Of a DNA stretch of 64,000 bases, positions 30,573-42,223 are shown in pieces. Made by a program: the position numbers and the translations under genes. The DNA comes from Rhynchopus euleeides. Lineage: Eukaryota; Euglenozoa; Diplonemea; Diplonemida; Diplonemidae. Where the stretch lies: contig OY723237.1 in NCBI GenBank assembly GCA_963210315.1, positions 3,348,001 through 3,412,000 on the forward strand. Reading direction: 5' to 3'. Under the pieces are notes generated by a model. The model ran no database searches. It saw only the letters and a program-made list of their open reading frames with translations, and was not told where the DNA came from. Position 1 is the first letter of the stretch, and each line of letters opens with the position of its first letter.

Positions 30573-30641
30573 CGCCATCTGGTCGCTTTTTTGGTCGGTC
30601 CCAAATTTGGGACCACCATCTGGTCGCTTTATTGGTCGGTG
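30573..30641 (-). repeat. Two terminal units of the 41-bp satellite in inverted orientation
   Basis: After the last direct palindrome the linker reads CGCCATCTGGTCGCTTTTTT, the reverse complement of the array linker. One more palindrome and a second inverted linker ending in TTGGTCGGTGAACATC follow. The array thus ends in an inversion of about 70 bp. Confidence 0.9.
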
Positions 30642-33600
30642 AACATCCTTCAGGATTTTGAAGGCACGTCTCACACCGGTTGGTGCTGTGTCGCATTCCA
30701 GGGGATAGTCCTTCACTTGGGTACGATTCGGCGCGACTGAGTCATCAAGCTTCATCCACCTGCCTCTCATGGTGGCGTTGGATTTTCGCACGCTGCGCCG
30801 CATGTTCACCCGGCCGAACTCAAAAACCCAAAGTCTACTGAAGATAGTCTGGCCTCTCCACAACATGTGATGGGAAAATGTTGAGGTCGGGCCATGCCAG
30901 CCCTGGCACGAGATCACTGCTCGTACCTGGGACCCCCCGTGTAAAAGTCCCCCCAGGGGGGACTTAAGCACAGGTGGACCTAAACACGGGAGTGCGCTGG
31001 TCTGGAGGGTCATCAGGTGGCCGCTAGGCCACCTGGTGCCCTCCAGGTGCTGTCAGAGTCGAAAAGTGGGGTGCCAAAAGTCCATCCGGACCGGAATCAC
31101 CCCCATACGACGGAAGCGGAAGAGGTCTTCTTGGTCTCCACCGTGCCACCCCCGTGTTTAAGCCCCCCCCTGGCCGAAAGTCGCCTCCAAGGGGGGGACT
31201 TAAACACGGGGGGTCCCAGGTACCCCCGAAAATTCACATTGTGTCTACAGTGTGGGGCCCGAAAATCGAGTTTTCGGTGTTGCTTTTCCACATTTGGGGT
31301 TCCCAACTTCAGGACTGTCGCGCAATTACCTCAAAAGTGGCCGAGAAACCCAGGAATTTCTTTTTTTGAAGCCAATATTTTTTGTCACAGTAGCTTAGCT
31401 GAAAAGTTGGGTGAGTCGTCCACCCTACACTGACTGATTTGGTCGACACCCGAAATACTGCAGAAGGTGAGGGGCGGGACGTAGGGGGTGGCGCGGGAGG
31501 AAGGGAGGGATGAACGAACGCAACCCCAGAAACCCCGTGTCTGGGCAGATGAGCTGATGTCTGCCGCCAACACGGTGGCCTCGTCAGGGCTTTGGCCCCA
31601 GGCCAAAACAGACCAGGGACAGGCCTGGTCAAAACCTTGGCTAGGGCACCATGTATCTGGGTGTTACCACCCCCACCCCCTCTTTTAATATCATAGTGAC
31701 CGTTCAGAAAAGTTATACCAACCTTGTTGAAAAAAAGCCTGTTTATTCCACGCGTGCGGCTCTGTGTTTCTTGTGTCACAAAATGGAACGGTGTGTTGGG
31801 GGCCTTCGCTTGGAAGTTAGAGGATAGCGTATCAGCTCTCGTGTGTTAGTCTTTCGTGGACTTCCTGTACGATGCAGGTCCGCTAATCCAACATAGCCAA
31901 CGCTCAGAAGTGCAGAGCAGTGCATCCCTTTGACACGAAATGTGTCAAAGTGCCACAGCTTGTCACAGGGCGAAGGTTCTCCGTATAAGGTACCCAGGGA
32001 AGATAAACGGTTTGGGGTCTGGGGGAGTGGAGAGGTGTCTTTGTTAACCGTTTCGACGGCGCCGTTATCCTTTCCCCCCGCCGTTTGATCTCCCCCCCCA
32101 GGGTGCTTACGAGAGTTTCCTGAAAATTCCAAATATTGTACGCCCCCCTCCCCCTCCCCCTCCCCTCCAGTGGTGGTGCGGAGTAGGAGAGAGAAAGGCG
32201 CCCCTGTTCATTTTTTTGAACTCTCCAAGCGGTTCGGACGATTTGAATGGTTTTCAGTCTCAGCAGGAGTCCTCAGCCCCCCCCTCACCCCTTCCCCCTT
32301 CTTTGACTGCACCACAAACGATTCCGAACACTCTCGGACAGTACAAAAAAAAGAATGGGCGCCCTCCCTGGTGGGAGGGGGGGGGATGGGGAGGGGGGCG
32401 GCAAAGCGCAGCCACACCACCATCTTTGCAAGTTTTTTTCTGCTGATCTGGTGATATCCACATCCAACACAGCAACAAAAATAAATACCGCGAAAAGGCA
32501 TCATGCCTTCATCCCGAAGAGGAGGTTGGGCCACCCCACCCCAACCCCACCGCCTCCCACCCTCCTCCGAGTGTCGTGTCGTGTGATCGCCATGGGTCCT
32601 GTTTCCTAGATTTCTGCTGGGAGGCAGAGGAGTAGAGAGAGAGAGAGAGAGAGAAAGGGGCAAGTGGGCAAACAGCAGTGGTCGCGGTGGCTGTATTGCA
32701 GGCTTCCAAAGAAGGCAAATACACTGTATCACCCCTCCCCCCCCCCCCCCCCCCCTGCACCCCATCCTAAGTGATGTGTGCGTCGGCCTGCCTGATGATC
32801 ATCTGTGATCTATCTGTGTATGTGTGATATGTTACTGCAGAGGGGATGGTACTGCCATGCGCGGAGTGTCAGTTGCTCGGCGCAACCCGACACCCAAACA
32901 AATCAACAGGTTCACGTGTGTGGAGTAGGGCAGCTTGCGTTACCTCTGGGCTTGGAGGGGAGGTCACTGGTCTGCCCCCACACCCAGGTGCCACCGACGT
33001 GTCCCAAAAAGGTTACCGTGTGTGTGTCGTGTTGGGCTTGCCTATCCTCTGCAGAGGCACCCGAACCACAAAAGGATGTGGGGTGCGGGTGTGCCACGCT
33101 GGTCCCCCCCGCCCCTCCGGCTTAGGCTTGCTGCCTCTGCTCGCGTCAAGGCCACATCAGAAGCACCGCCCAGCCAGGCAACGAATAGGATTGTTTGGCG
33201 CACCACGGGGGGTTCGTTTGGGGGAGGCATACCCACTGCGCGTCCCTCTTCCCGAGGGAGGGATGCATCAGAACGTTTCCACGAGTATATATTAGTATGA
33301 AGAAGCGGGGTGTTGGAGGGGTGGCTTTGTGGTTGTGTGTGCCTTGTCTCCGTGCGCAGAACTGTGCCAGCGCTCTGCGCGCTTCTGAGCTGAAGGTCCT
33401 TTCCCCCCGCCCCCGCCCCGTTTCAAAAAGTCGGGTGTAGCAAAACGGTTAGTCGTGACGTCCCTCCCCCTCCCCCCAGCAATGTACTTACTGCGTGCTT
33501 TCTGAGGCTGTTATTTTGACAGAGTTCAGCGTGTCCCAACTGGAGGAGTTTTTCCCAAAACAAGCCTTGGCTGTCACAGTGCAAGAGGTCAGTGGGAACA

Positions 33601-33716
33601 TAACCCGGCGTGTGGCGGCACCAGAGACCCCATCTGCGTACGACACACCACACCACACAGGCACCTCCCTCCCGCACCCACCCCCCCTCCCGAGCCCTGT
33701 GCCGGGCACCGGCGGG
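30642..33716. other. Intergenic DNA with palindromes, upstream of the methyltransferase-like gene
   Basis: The perfect palindrome AAGTCCCCCCAGGGGGGACTT-type sequence near 30947-30967 is echoed at 31190-31210 (GGGGGGACTTAAACACGGGG), giving an inverted GGGGACTTAAACACGG theme. There is a GA microsatellite (32632-32657) and C runs (32740-32756). The open frame leading into the polyQ exon starts upstream near 33495, but I take the ATG at 33717. No other gene is supported. Confidence 0.45.
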
Positions 33717-33757
33717 ATGGAGCAGGAGCTGCTGCGGTCGCTGCTGCTGCAGGCGTC

Positions 33758-33788
<31 letters not shown>

Positions 33789-36269
33789 GCCCAGGGGCAG
33801 GAGGCGGAGCTGCTGCAGCAGCAGCAGCAGCAGCTAAAGGAGCAGCTGCGGGCAAGCCAGCTGCAGGGCGCGCAGAGCTCGCAGCAGGGCGAGGCGGTGG
33901 TGCGGGCGGCGCTGGCGCAGGTTGCTGCGCAGCAGCAGCAACAGCAGTATCTGCAGCAGCTGCAGCAGTACCAGCAGCAGCAGCAGGCAGCAGCAGCAGC
34001 AGAACAGATGCAGCAGCAGCTCCAACAAATGCTGCAGCAGCAGCACAGCCAACTTGCTGCGCTCAGCGGGCAGGGCAGCAGAGACGGCGGCGAAGCCGCG
34101 TGGGACCAGCAGCAGCAACACCACCAGAGATCACACCACCGCCACCATGGGCACAGGGGCAACCAGGGCCAGGACATGGACCTGCAGCAGCAGCAGCAGC
34201 AGCAGCAGCAGCCGAGCAACCCTCTTGTCGGCAGCGCTATCGTGAGAGGCACGCAGGCAGGTGCAGGGGGTATGCAGGGCGCGCCCCTGCACCGTGGCAC
34301 GCCACAGGCTGCCGAAATCCTGCCGGAGGTGTGGACAGGGTCGGGTTGGGGGGTGGGTGGGTGTGGGGGGGGGGGGGGGTGCTATGAGGGGCAGTTGGGG
34401 GTGGGTGCGCGGGCGAGTTTGTCAGTCGTTCTGTGAGGGGTAGGGGGTGGGGGGTGGGGGAGGTATTTTTGTTGCTTTGGCACAGTTTTTTTTTCTGAGT
34501 TCGGCGGAGCCAACTCAGGAAACTTTTCACCGTGCGGATCCTTGCGAACACGTTGTTTCATGCGCATAACGTGTGAAGCGATGTTTGCAACACTGGATCG
34601 ATCCACCCAGTTCAGCAGCTCCCTCCACACGCGACACACAACCCGACAGACTGATGGCGTGCGGTACACCTCGTCGCAGCAGCTGCTGATTGGTGGCGAA
34701 TGGGATTTCACATACAGCCTCGAATTGGCAAAGCACTTCGGCTCGGTATGTAACTCTATAGTTTGATACACTTTGCAACTCAAGAACCTGGGCCAGCCCA
34801 GGGAAGAACCACCTGGAGGCGCACTCCGGGGTGATAGGTTACCCCGAGGTGTTGGCATCCCCAACTTCATTGCGTCGTGGTTGGGGGTGGCTGGAGTCCC
34901 GGGGTGGTGGGTGGGGCAGGTGGGTTGGTGTGGAAAGAAACACTCACCCATGCCAGAATCTCCAAAACGGGACGGAACCACTTCGTTTTTCTTGCCACAT
35001 CTTCTCATTTTTAAGGATCGGGTCGTGCACGCACATCGGAGGGGTGTGGATGAACAACAAGACACGACGGCACGATGACACGATGGCCATCCCTCCTGCA
35101 GACCTTACCTTTTTCACTCTACTTTGCCACCTCCCCCCACCACAACCACCGTGCTACACAGGGCTCCAACATAACAGTGCTGTGCGTGCGCCCCTCTGCC
35201 AGCGTGTCGGCTGAGGAGGGCACCAGCGGGAGGGCCCAGGAGGTAGAGAAGCTGGGGGCGACGATCCACTACGGCGTCGACATGGGGGATCTGCTGGGGA
35301 TGAACCTGGGCTTCCAGCAGTTCGACGCGATGCGGTGGAACAACCCGCCGAGCAAAGCGTTCCCCCGGATGTGGAACGCGGAGTGTGCGGCAGGGCGCTT
35401 CCTGGCATCGGGGCCCATGCTGCTCCGGAAGGGTGGCGTTGCTCACGTTGTGAGCGGGATCAACTTTAAGGAGTTCGACTTCCCTTCCATCGCACAGGTA
35501 TGGTCGTAGGTAGAGAGAGGGGGGTCGCCGTAACAGCTTGCTCATGTCATTCTATGTGCGCTGGACAGTGCTCTCCCGATGTTGTATCCACAGCGCATCA
35601 CATGTGGGGCGTGTGTGGGGCTTGTAATTTATGCACGCCAGGCCTTGAAGAGTCAACAGAAATTCAAGAGGAACAGCTTCGCACTACGAAGGGCAAAAAT
35701 CGCTTGCCGGAGGTGAGGTGTTGTGTGTTATGTGTGCTGGGGGCTTTCTCTTGTTACCTGTGTAGCAGCTGGGAAGAATGTCACCCCCCCTCGGCCCTGG
35801 GCCCTCGAGGGGGGTGACATTCTCTCGGGGTACCCTAGGTACACAAATATTCTCCTTGAGTTTGGCGCGGAGTTGGGCGGTCTAAAAGCAAAAGAAATAG
35901 CCCCCCCTGCGGTTGGCCAAAAAAAACATATCAGGTGATTTTTCCTCTGACAATATTATGCACCAACGCGTCACAAAAAAATAGTATCACACACCCTTCC
36001 TCACACAGGGCACGGGGATGCACCTGCGGGTGACAGAGCGTCTGAACAACCCCTTCACCACCTACGACCCCTGCAAGCGTGGGAACGGGTCACACACCTC
36101 GACACCCAACATCTACACATTCGCCGTGTCCTCCAAGAAGGGGGGCATGGGCTTCCCAGGCAAGGGTGCCTTCGCAGGTAAGGGCTTCAGCGGACAGCAC
36201 TTCCAGCCCTACGGGGGTCGCGGTGGTGGTGGTGGCTGGAAAGGCCGCGGGCGTGGAGGCGGTCGGTAG
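33717..36269 (+). CDS. BMT5-like (DUF2431) Rossmann methyltransferase with polyQ N-terminus and RGG C-terminus
   Basis: Four exons, all joined in phase 0: 33717-34328, 34650-34745, 35162-35497, 36009-36269. Donors are GTGTGG, GTATGT and GTATGG; acceptors end in GACAG, CACAG and CACAG. Exon 1 encodes a Gln-rich region with several CAG runs. Exon 2 encodes Leu-Leu-Ile-Gly-Gly-Glu-Trp-Asp-Phe-Thr-Tyr-Ser-Leu-Glu-Leu-Ala-Lys-His-Phe-Gly, which matches the DUF2431 motif I (Gly-Glu-Gly-Asp-Phe-Ser-Phe-Ser). Exon 3 continues with Leu-Gly-Ala-Thr-Ile-His-Tyr-Gly-Val-Asp, then Phe-Asp-Ala-Met-Arg-Trp-Asn-Asn-Pro. Exon 4 has Thr-Tyr-Asp-Pro and a Gly/Arg-rich tail (Arg-Gly-Gly-Gly). The yeast relative Bmt5 methylates 25S rRNA at uridine N3. 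The middle Gly of motif I is Trp here, so SAM binding may be altered. The extensions suggest an RNA-granule or RNA-binding role (inference). The start could lie further upstream. Confidence 0.72.
35775..35822. other. Intronic hairpin in the BMT5-like gene
   Basis: The arms AGAATGTCACCCCCC and GGGGGGTGACATTCT, extended by TCG/CGA, pair around a short CCTGGGCCC-type loop inside intron 3. It may be a footprint of an inserted inverted-repeat element or may bring splice sites together. Confidence 0.75.
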
Positions 36270-37250
36270 ACTGGCAGTGGGTGGAAGGGTGGACACCCTG
36301 CAGGGCAACACGCCCCACCACCCCAGTCCAGCCCATCCCGCCCCGCCCCGCCCCTCCGCTTCATCTGATGTGTCGTCGAAGGTTGGTAGGGTTGTGGTGG
36401 TCAGCATCACGCCCTCCTATCACACGTCGTGCACTCAAGGAGTGTGCGTGTTGAAATCAAGTGTCATGCCGAGTGTGGGGGGGTCGGGGCGGTGGGGCGG
36501 CAGTGAGCCCTTCAGGAGTGAGGAGAGATGTTGAAGGGGGTCACACACAGCACACACAGCAAATTCAAGAATACAATACTGCCAGCCGGAAGTGGGATCG
36601 GCGATGTTAAAGCAACAGAGCAAATGCAGGGCAAAAATAACAACACGGCAGGTATGGGATGGATCGGGCACACCCGTGGGCAAAACGAACCCGCGTGGTT
36701 GAGGTGGGGAAGGACAACGGGGGTGTGAGGGGGTGGGGGAGGTTGGGAAGCAGCTGAAGTTCTGAGGTTCTGAGAAGAAGAGGAAGTTGCAGGAAAGCAA
36801 AAGGGGGGGGGGGGAACGGCGGCAGCGGAAAGGCCTCTCCCCCCCGCCCCACCACCACCGAAGCCGCCATCTCCTCCCACCACCCCCACCCCACCCCACC
36901 CGCCCTTCTCCATGCAAACGCGGTGTGAGTCTTGGCCATGCTGCGTTATGTTATCAAGAGTTGACACACCACAGAAAGAATCCCTTTAATTGTGGTGGGG
37001 CGGGGCTTGGCGCAAAAAGCCAAATAAAAGTAACCCCAAAATACAGCCGTTCTGGCAGCTACCGTATTGTGTTGGAACTGAAAAGAACCCATAACTTCCA
37101 TCCACGCTAGGCATGTGTGTATGTGTGTGTGCCGCGAAATCCCTGCAGCTTTGCCTAACTGGCTCAACAGCGGCGAAGCGGAGAAGGGAATGTGCAGTTT
37201 TTTTGGAATAAAAGTATGAGGAAGTAGTGGGGGGGGGGGTAGGGACCGTC
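36270..37250. other. Intergenic DNA, G/T- and C-rich
   Basis: C-rich stretches (36300-36360), a G run near 36806-36817 and (ACC)n-like tracts. No gene is supported. The minus-strand frames across this stretch are low-complexity. Confidence 0.5.
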
Positions 37251-38400
37251 TTAAGGTACCGAAATCCCTCAACTTTACGACATTTTTCGACATAGGCAAT
37301 TTTCGACCAGAAACCCCCCAAAAATGCTGAAAAAGTGGCCAGACCACCCCAAAAACCGCCCCTGGGTGTGGGACACCCACTTTGGTGCCCCGGAACGCGG
37401 CTGAAACGCTGTGTTGAAAAAAGTGTCATGGTTTGGTACCGAACCCCTCCCCGGGTGAGTCTCCCGAGCACCCTGTCACCTGCGTCATCACCATCCCCCG
37501 TCATGTACCACGTTCTGCCGCCTCTGATGAGACATCTGAGTACTATCGGGCCAAGAAAATGGTATTTCAGCGAGTGTTCTGTCAGGTTTCTGCCGACATC
37601 CTCAACAAAGATCGGGTGTGTCTGCGAATGCAAGGGCGTCGCTCGGGAGGCGATATTATGTGCCCTCCCTGAGGTGTCGGATGCATTGGGGACTTCATCA
37701 GGGGTAACGGCAACAGCGAAGTGGGTGTGGTGTATAACCTGTGTCACCCCGGCTCTACAGTACTGCAGTGGCACTTCTCAGTGGCGATGATCCTCGTCAT
37801 CTGCACCATCACCCCCACTTACGCGCTCTTCATTGCAGCACTGAAAGAGCTAAAAGAGATGCCGGACGACGGTCAGAATGCTGGGGAACTCAGCCGCAGA
37901 TGGAAAGGAGAGGCTGGAGACAGTGCGCGAGTGGATTTTGGGGCTGGCGTCTTTGGAAAATATGCCGGTGTGGGTTCCAAAGCCTTATTCGGTGTGCAAA
38001 CCGGCAGGCGCAGTGGTCGGTGGACGCTGCAGCAAGTGTTATCAGGAAATGCCGGCGAGAAGACGCTCCTTCCCAAGCTTGTCACACGCATTTGCTCCCA
38101 AATTGAACCGAAGGCATCAGTGCCCACCCAAGACAAGAAAAGGCGGAATGTTGCGGGCAAGTAGGGCGGGACGGGCTCGGAAGGGTGGTTCAAATGAGGG
38201 GGCCGGAACCAAACCATGACACTTTTTTGAGCATGGTCACGGATTGGCTCAGAAGTGGCCAAATACCCCCAACAACCACCCAGACCGCCCCCAAATACTC
38301 CCAGGGGCCGGGGTTTCAGGTTTACTGCAATTTTGTGCGTGTTCCTCGCCTATGTGAAAAATCCCGTAAAGTTTACCCCTTAACCCTTTGGTACCTAACG
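37251..38400. mobile_element. Inverted-repeat element with long imperfect terminal repeats
   Basis: The left arm starts TTAAGGTACC and continues CTCAACTTTACGACATTTTT and CATAGGC. The right arm, read in reverse complement, gives TTAGGTACC, AAACTTTACGGGATTTTT and CATAGGC. Inner inverted pieces GTGTCATGGTTTGG (37427) and CCAAACCATGACAC (38208) also pair. The interior (37450-38195) has an open + frame at 37721-38164 (147 codons, a hydrophobic start then a basic end), which I do not recognise. I see no transposase motif, so this looks non-autonomous or decayed. Confidence 0.55.
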
Positions 38401-38934
38401 ACACACATGTGTGTCGAAAAGTCCAATTTTTTTCGCACTGGGCAACCAGAAGCGTTCTACTACGAATTTTTGACCGATTTTTTTATGGTGAACTCAGATG
38501 TCGCAGAACGTTGCAAAGAAGCAAGAGAAAATTTACGACGCGGTCTCCCGACTAAAATGGTTGCAAGGAGGAAAAATGCGATTTTTCGGAAAATCCTGAA
38601 AATCGCGTTTTTTCGGATTTGGGGGTCCATTTTCTGTATGGCCAGTAAAGGGGACTGTACTCCACCTTTTTCCTCGATTTTTTTTATGGTGAATTGTTTT
38701 CAGGGTATAAGATAGACTTTTTTTCTGGCGCCGTTTTCCGGTTTTTCTGGTTTTAAAAATTTTTCGCGCGCGCCTTCGGCGCGCGCGACCCGCGCAAACC
38801 CTCCCAGAATCTGAGAGGGCCCGGTGCCTGCGCGCGTCCTGTCGTACTGAGGCTGCTTGGTGGGGCAGGCGCAGCAGCTGCTTTGAAAGTTTGGACTCTC
38901 GGCCAAAAAAGGTCTGGTGCAATGTTTTTACGCA

Positions 38935-38998
38935 GGGGGGGTCTGGGGGGCGGAGCCCCCCAGCCGCCGGAGGCCACGGTAGTGAACATCTGTTCCCT
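38935..38998 (+). repeat. Dispersed GC-rich hairpin repeat, copy 4
   Basis: The same core and AGTGAACATCTGTTC end as at 16490, inside the TTAA-flanked element. A (GC)n-TTCG hairpin lies just before it at 38764-38787. Confidence 0.85.
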
Positions 38999-39407
38999 AC
39001 AGTCTGGATTCGCTTGTAAGTAGGAAGGCTTCGCTGTATCGCAGCCCGGCCAGCAGGAGATCACTGGTCCTTGAGGGTTCAACCTTCAGGGTGGAGGAGG
39101 ACGGGGGAGCGACCACTCGTGATAGGTGTGCGTTGTGGGTGGAGTGGGTGCACGACAGAATGGCCAAAGGGTCCACGAGATCTCTGCACACATTCCGTTG
39201 TCGAGGAGATGGGCACCTAGCTGTGACGACAGGCAACAAACAAATCTCATCTGTTAGTTGCCCCCAATAGGCTTGGCGACCTTCAAGACTGCTTGAAAGT
39301 CGTTCGTGTTCTCGTCTCAGCCCTCCAGACAAGCAGATCTGTCTCGAGTTGGTGGGCTGTCGCCATGTATTCGATGGCACCGAGTGACGCTGCACAGAGG
39401 CAGACGA

Positions 39408-39456
39408 CACGGTGAACTCCAGCGGAGGTTACCCTACCTCCGCTGGAGTACACCGT
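39408..39456. other. Strong hairpin
   Basis: The inner stem ACTCCAGCGGAGGT / ACCTCCGCTGGAGT has loop TACCCT, and an outer ACACGGTG / CACCGTGT stem extends it. It lies in otherwise noncoding DNA of the TTAA-flanked region and could be a small inserted hairpin or a structured RNA. Confidence 0.75.
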
Positions 39457-41060
39457 GTGTCTCCCATGAGTCTCAACTAGCGGGAGTCTTAGCGTAAATT
39501 AGCTGGAAAATAGACTCCCGTATCCAGTACAGACTGCAGTCTTAGACTCCCTCTTAGACATGGTGGCTGGAGTCCACCATGTGTGCACCTTCAAAACAGA
39601 AGAGACCTGCATGACGAGGGCATCACCACCCACCGGGCCACCCGCTAGGTCCATTTTTTCTTCTCCGCTTCTCTGCCTTCTTTGGACTATTTGAGCTCTG
39701 TGCGGATCACGATGGGGTCACTTTCTATTTTTTTATGGCGTTTTTTCTGACTGTTTTACTGTCCCAAAGTCACAAAAAAAACGCCGAAAATGAGATCGAC
39801 CTTTTTTTTTTTCAGAAAACCGGGAACCGGGAAACCCTGGTTTTGAAAACCGGAAAACCAGACCTATCTTATCCCCTGATTGTTTTTGCCTCGAAAAAGC
39901 GCGTTTTCGCCATGTTTCGAAAATCCGGGGGTGTGCAAAAAACTAGGCTGCGTAACACAGCCTGGAGAGGGTGGCCCAATTTACATAAGTCGCCCCACTA
40001 TCGCCAGAAGAAAAAAATCGGGAAAAAAAATATTCTCGGAAACGGCCAGAGCAGCGCGTTTCACGACAGCAAATTTTTCGAAAAAAGTCCAAAATTGAAT
40101 TTTTTTCCCGCCGAGAAAAAATTGTGAGTCCACCTATTTCCAGGTTTTTGGTGGTTTTTGGCCACCCGGGAGACCTGCGTCTGTGGCCACAGAAATGGCC
40201 TCGAAACACCCCCAGACACCCAAAAAACGTGTTTCTGGAAAGATATGCCCCAAAACTGCCCGAAAGTCACATCTGGGTCTGGTGACCCGACCCCACAGAC
40301 CCTGTATTTTTCACCTTTTTCACCGGAATATTGGGTCAGCAGGCAAAAGTCGATTTTTTTGGGATTTTTCAGAAACTCTGGGCATCGTGGAATGCTCTGT
40401 CCTCGTTCTGCCCGAAAAACGCATTTTTCTGACATTTTTCTCAGATCTGGGGGTCTGGTTCGGATGTGTGGTTGGGTCCCAAACCGGCGAAAAATATTTT
40501 GGGTGGTCATTGTGAGTGGCCTGCCGTGAAAAAAATATATTTTTTTCTCAAAAAAAGTTGATTCTCGGATCGTTCTGAAACAACGCAGTTCACCATAAAA
40601 AGAAATTCTGATTTTGGTGGAGTAGAAAAATCCTTACTGGGGAAGGTGGCCAAAATCCCGGATTTTGGTGAATTAAGTCGCCCCCCCACCGGGCTGTAAG
40701 GGTTAAGGTTTTCCCTAGGGGGGGGGGGGGAGGGGTGGGAGGTGCGGGCCATATAAAAGGGCGATAACCTCCACCGATCTGCATTCATTGGGGTAAAGAC
40801 AGAAAGAAACAGGGAGCGAATAACTCACACGCCGATCCGGACGATGAGGCAGTGAACCATGGAGGTGTTGATCCGTTCATCCCACTCAGCAAGGGCCTGT
40901 ATGTGCAGAGCAGAAAGAAACGGCATGATTTGCCACTCTGCTGTGCTGTGATATGCTGCGATGCTGTCGCTCTATGAGGAAGTTGCCCCGGATTTTGCCT
41001 GACCCGGTCCAACACTAAAGTGCCACCAACTCGACACTCCTCAAATGAGCTTCACCTGCA

Positions 41061-41377
41061 TACCGTATACGTAAATATTTTGGAACGTAAATATTATGGA
41101 ACGCTGGTGGGTTGGCGTTCCAGATTTTTTTCGTTCCATAATATTTACAGGGCTTTCTGCGACTCGGGGACTTGGACCAGGTGATCGGACGGCATGCAGA
41201 GTCCCTGACGGGACCTACTCGTGCACTTTTCGCGAGATTCCTGACGCAAGCCGTCATCACCACCGAGTCCCCAACTGGCCCTGTAAATATTTTGGAACGT
41301 AAATATTATGGAACGGACCGGCCAAAAATGGGCCCGTTCCATAATATTTACGTTCCATAATATTTACGTATACGGTA
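41061..41377. mobile_element. TA-flanked MITE-like element, ~313 bp
   Basis: Terminal inverted repeats of about 45 bp start CCGTATACGTAAATATT at 41063 and end AATATTTACGTATACGG at 41375. Each is flanked by TA, as expected for Tc1/mariner-type target duplications. The sub-unit ACGTAAATATTATGGAACG recurs inside in both orientations. An inner inverted pair lies near 41150 (ACTCGGGGACTTGG) and 41263 (CCGAGTCCCCAACTGG). No coding capacity. Confidence 0.85.
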
Positions 41378-42223
41378 TATACTCCCGCGGTGGAGGCTTT
41401 GAGCTTTAGGATCTGTGCCTGTGTGTTGATCGAGCGAAATCAGAAGGGAACTGGGGCAGGGGTGGGTGAGGGAAAACGGGCTGGGGGTGGAAAGGGGGAA
41501 GAGTGTGAACAACGGGGATGGGTTGGGGATGAGGGGGTGGGGGGAGCAGTCAGCAAGTGAAACGCAGCCTTTAGGTGTATCCCGCCTGGATAGAGATATG
41601 TCGTCCGCCCCCCTCTCCCCCCTCTCCCACTTCCCCCTGCCCCCCCCACTCCTACATCCGCTGTTGCGTCACAGAGATATCTTTAGCCCCAGCTGTGGAG
41701 CCGATAGAAAGTCATAAGCAGGGAATTGCCAAAAATAGGGGACCCGCGACAGGCAGACACGATCAGGATTTTGAGTGACGCTCTTCAACAATTGCAGCTG
41801 TTGTGGCCCACTCCGCAGACGGGAAACCATGTTGTTTGAAAAGTGTACCACACAGGACCTCTCCGTGTGATACGACACTCACCGGGTGAATGGGATGAAT
41901 TGGGGGCCTCACACAGCTTGCCCCCTTTTTTTTTTGACGCTTCTCCTCACACACATTGCCTAACGAGCACTCCCTCTATCACATGGAAGGTTGCCTCTTG
42001 GATGCCCCGCTGTCTATCCACACACCCCACCGCCACAACCACCACCCAACAGACACAACACACACCGCCTCACTTCTCCCCCAACCTGAGGCTGGGGGGG
42101 TGGGGTTGAAGGGGGGTGCGGGGTGCGAGGGGGCAGGGTTGGGAGTGCCGCCTCGACCCCTCCCCCCTCCCCCCTCACTCGACCCCCCCCCTTCTACACG
42201 TCTCGTTGTGTTAGTCATCACGT
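41378..42223. other. Intergenic DNA upstream of the coiled-coil gene
   Basis: G-rich and C-rich tracts and a T run (41926-41935). The last 200 bases are pyrimidine-rich. No other gene is supported. Confidence 0.5.

Larger units (their letters stand above)
38380..40706. mobile_element. TTAA-flanked piggyBac-like element, non-autonomous, with nested insertions
   Basis: The left end is TTAA-CCCTTTGGTACCTAA, followed by the perfect 18-bp palindrome CGACACACATGTGTGTCG (38399-38416). The right end is GTAAGGG-TTAA (40703-40706). Subterminal inverted pieces TTTTATGGTGAACTC (38482) and GTTCACCATAAAAAGAAAT (near 40590) pair. TTAA duplication with CCC-starting ends is the hallmark of piggyBac elements. 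No DDE transposase frame is visible. The inside holds a GC-rich hairpin repeat (38935) and part of the 188-bp satellite (39690). Its internal text near 40045-40090 is shared with the element at 59383-60445. Its left TTAA overlaps the right arm of the preceding inverted-repeat element. Confidence 0.55.

Noticed and set aside
29378..30696. Long proline/tryptophan-repeat proteins on both strands
   Set aside because: They come from the 41-bp satellite, which lacks stops in any frame; the repeated words are translations of one DNA unit.
37721..38164. 147-codon frame as a transposase
   Set aside because: No DDE/D motif or zinc finger is visible; kept only as an unassigned frame inside the inverted-repeat element.
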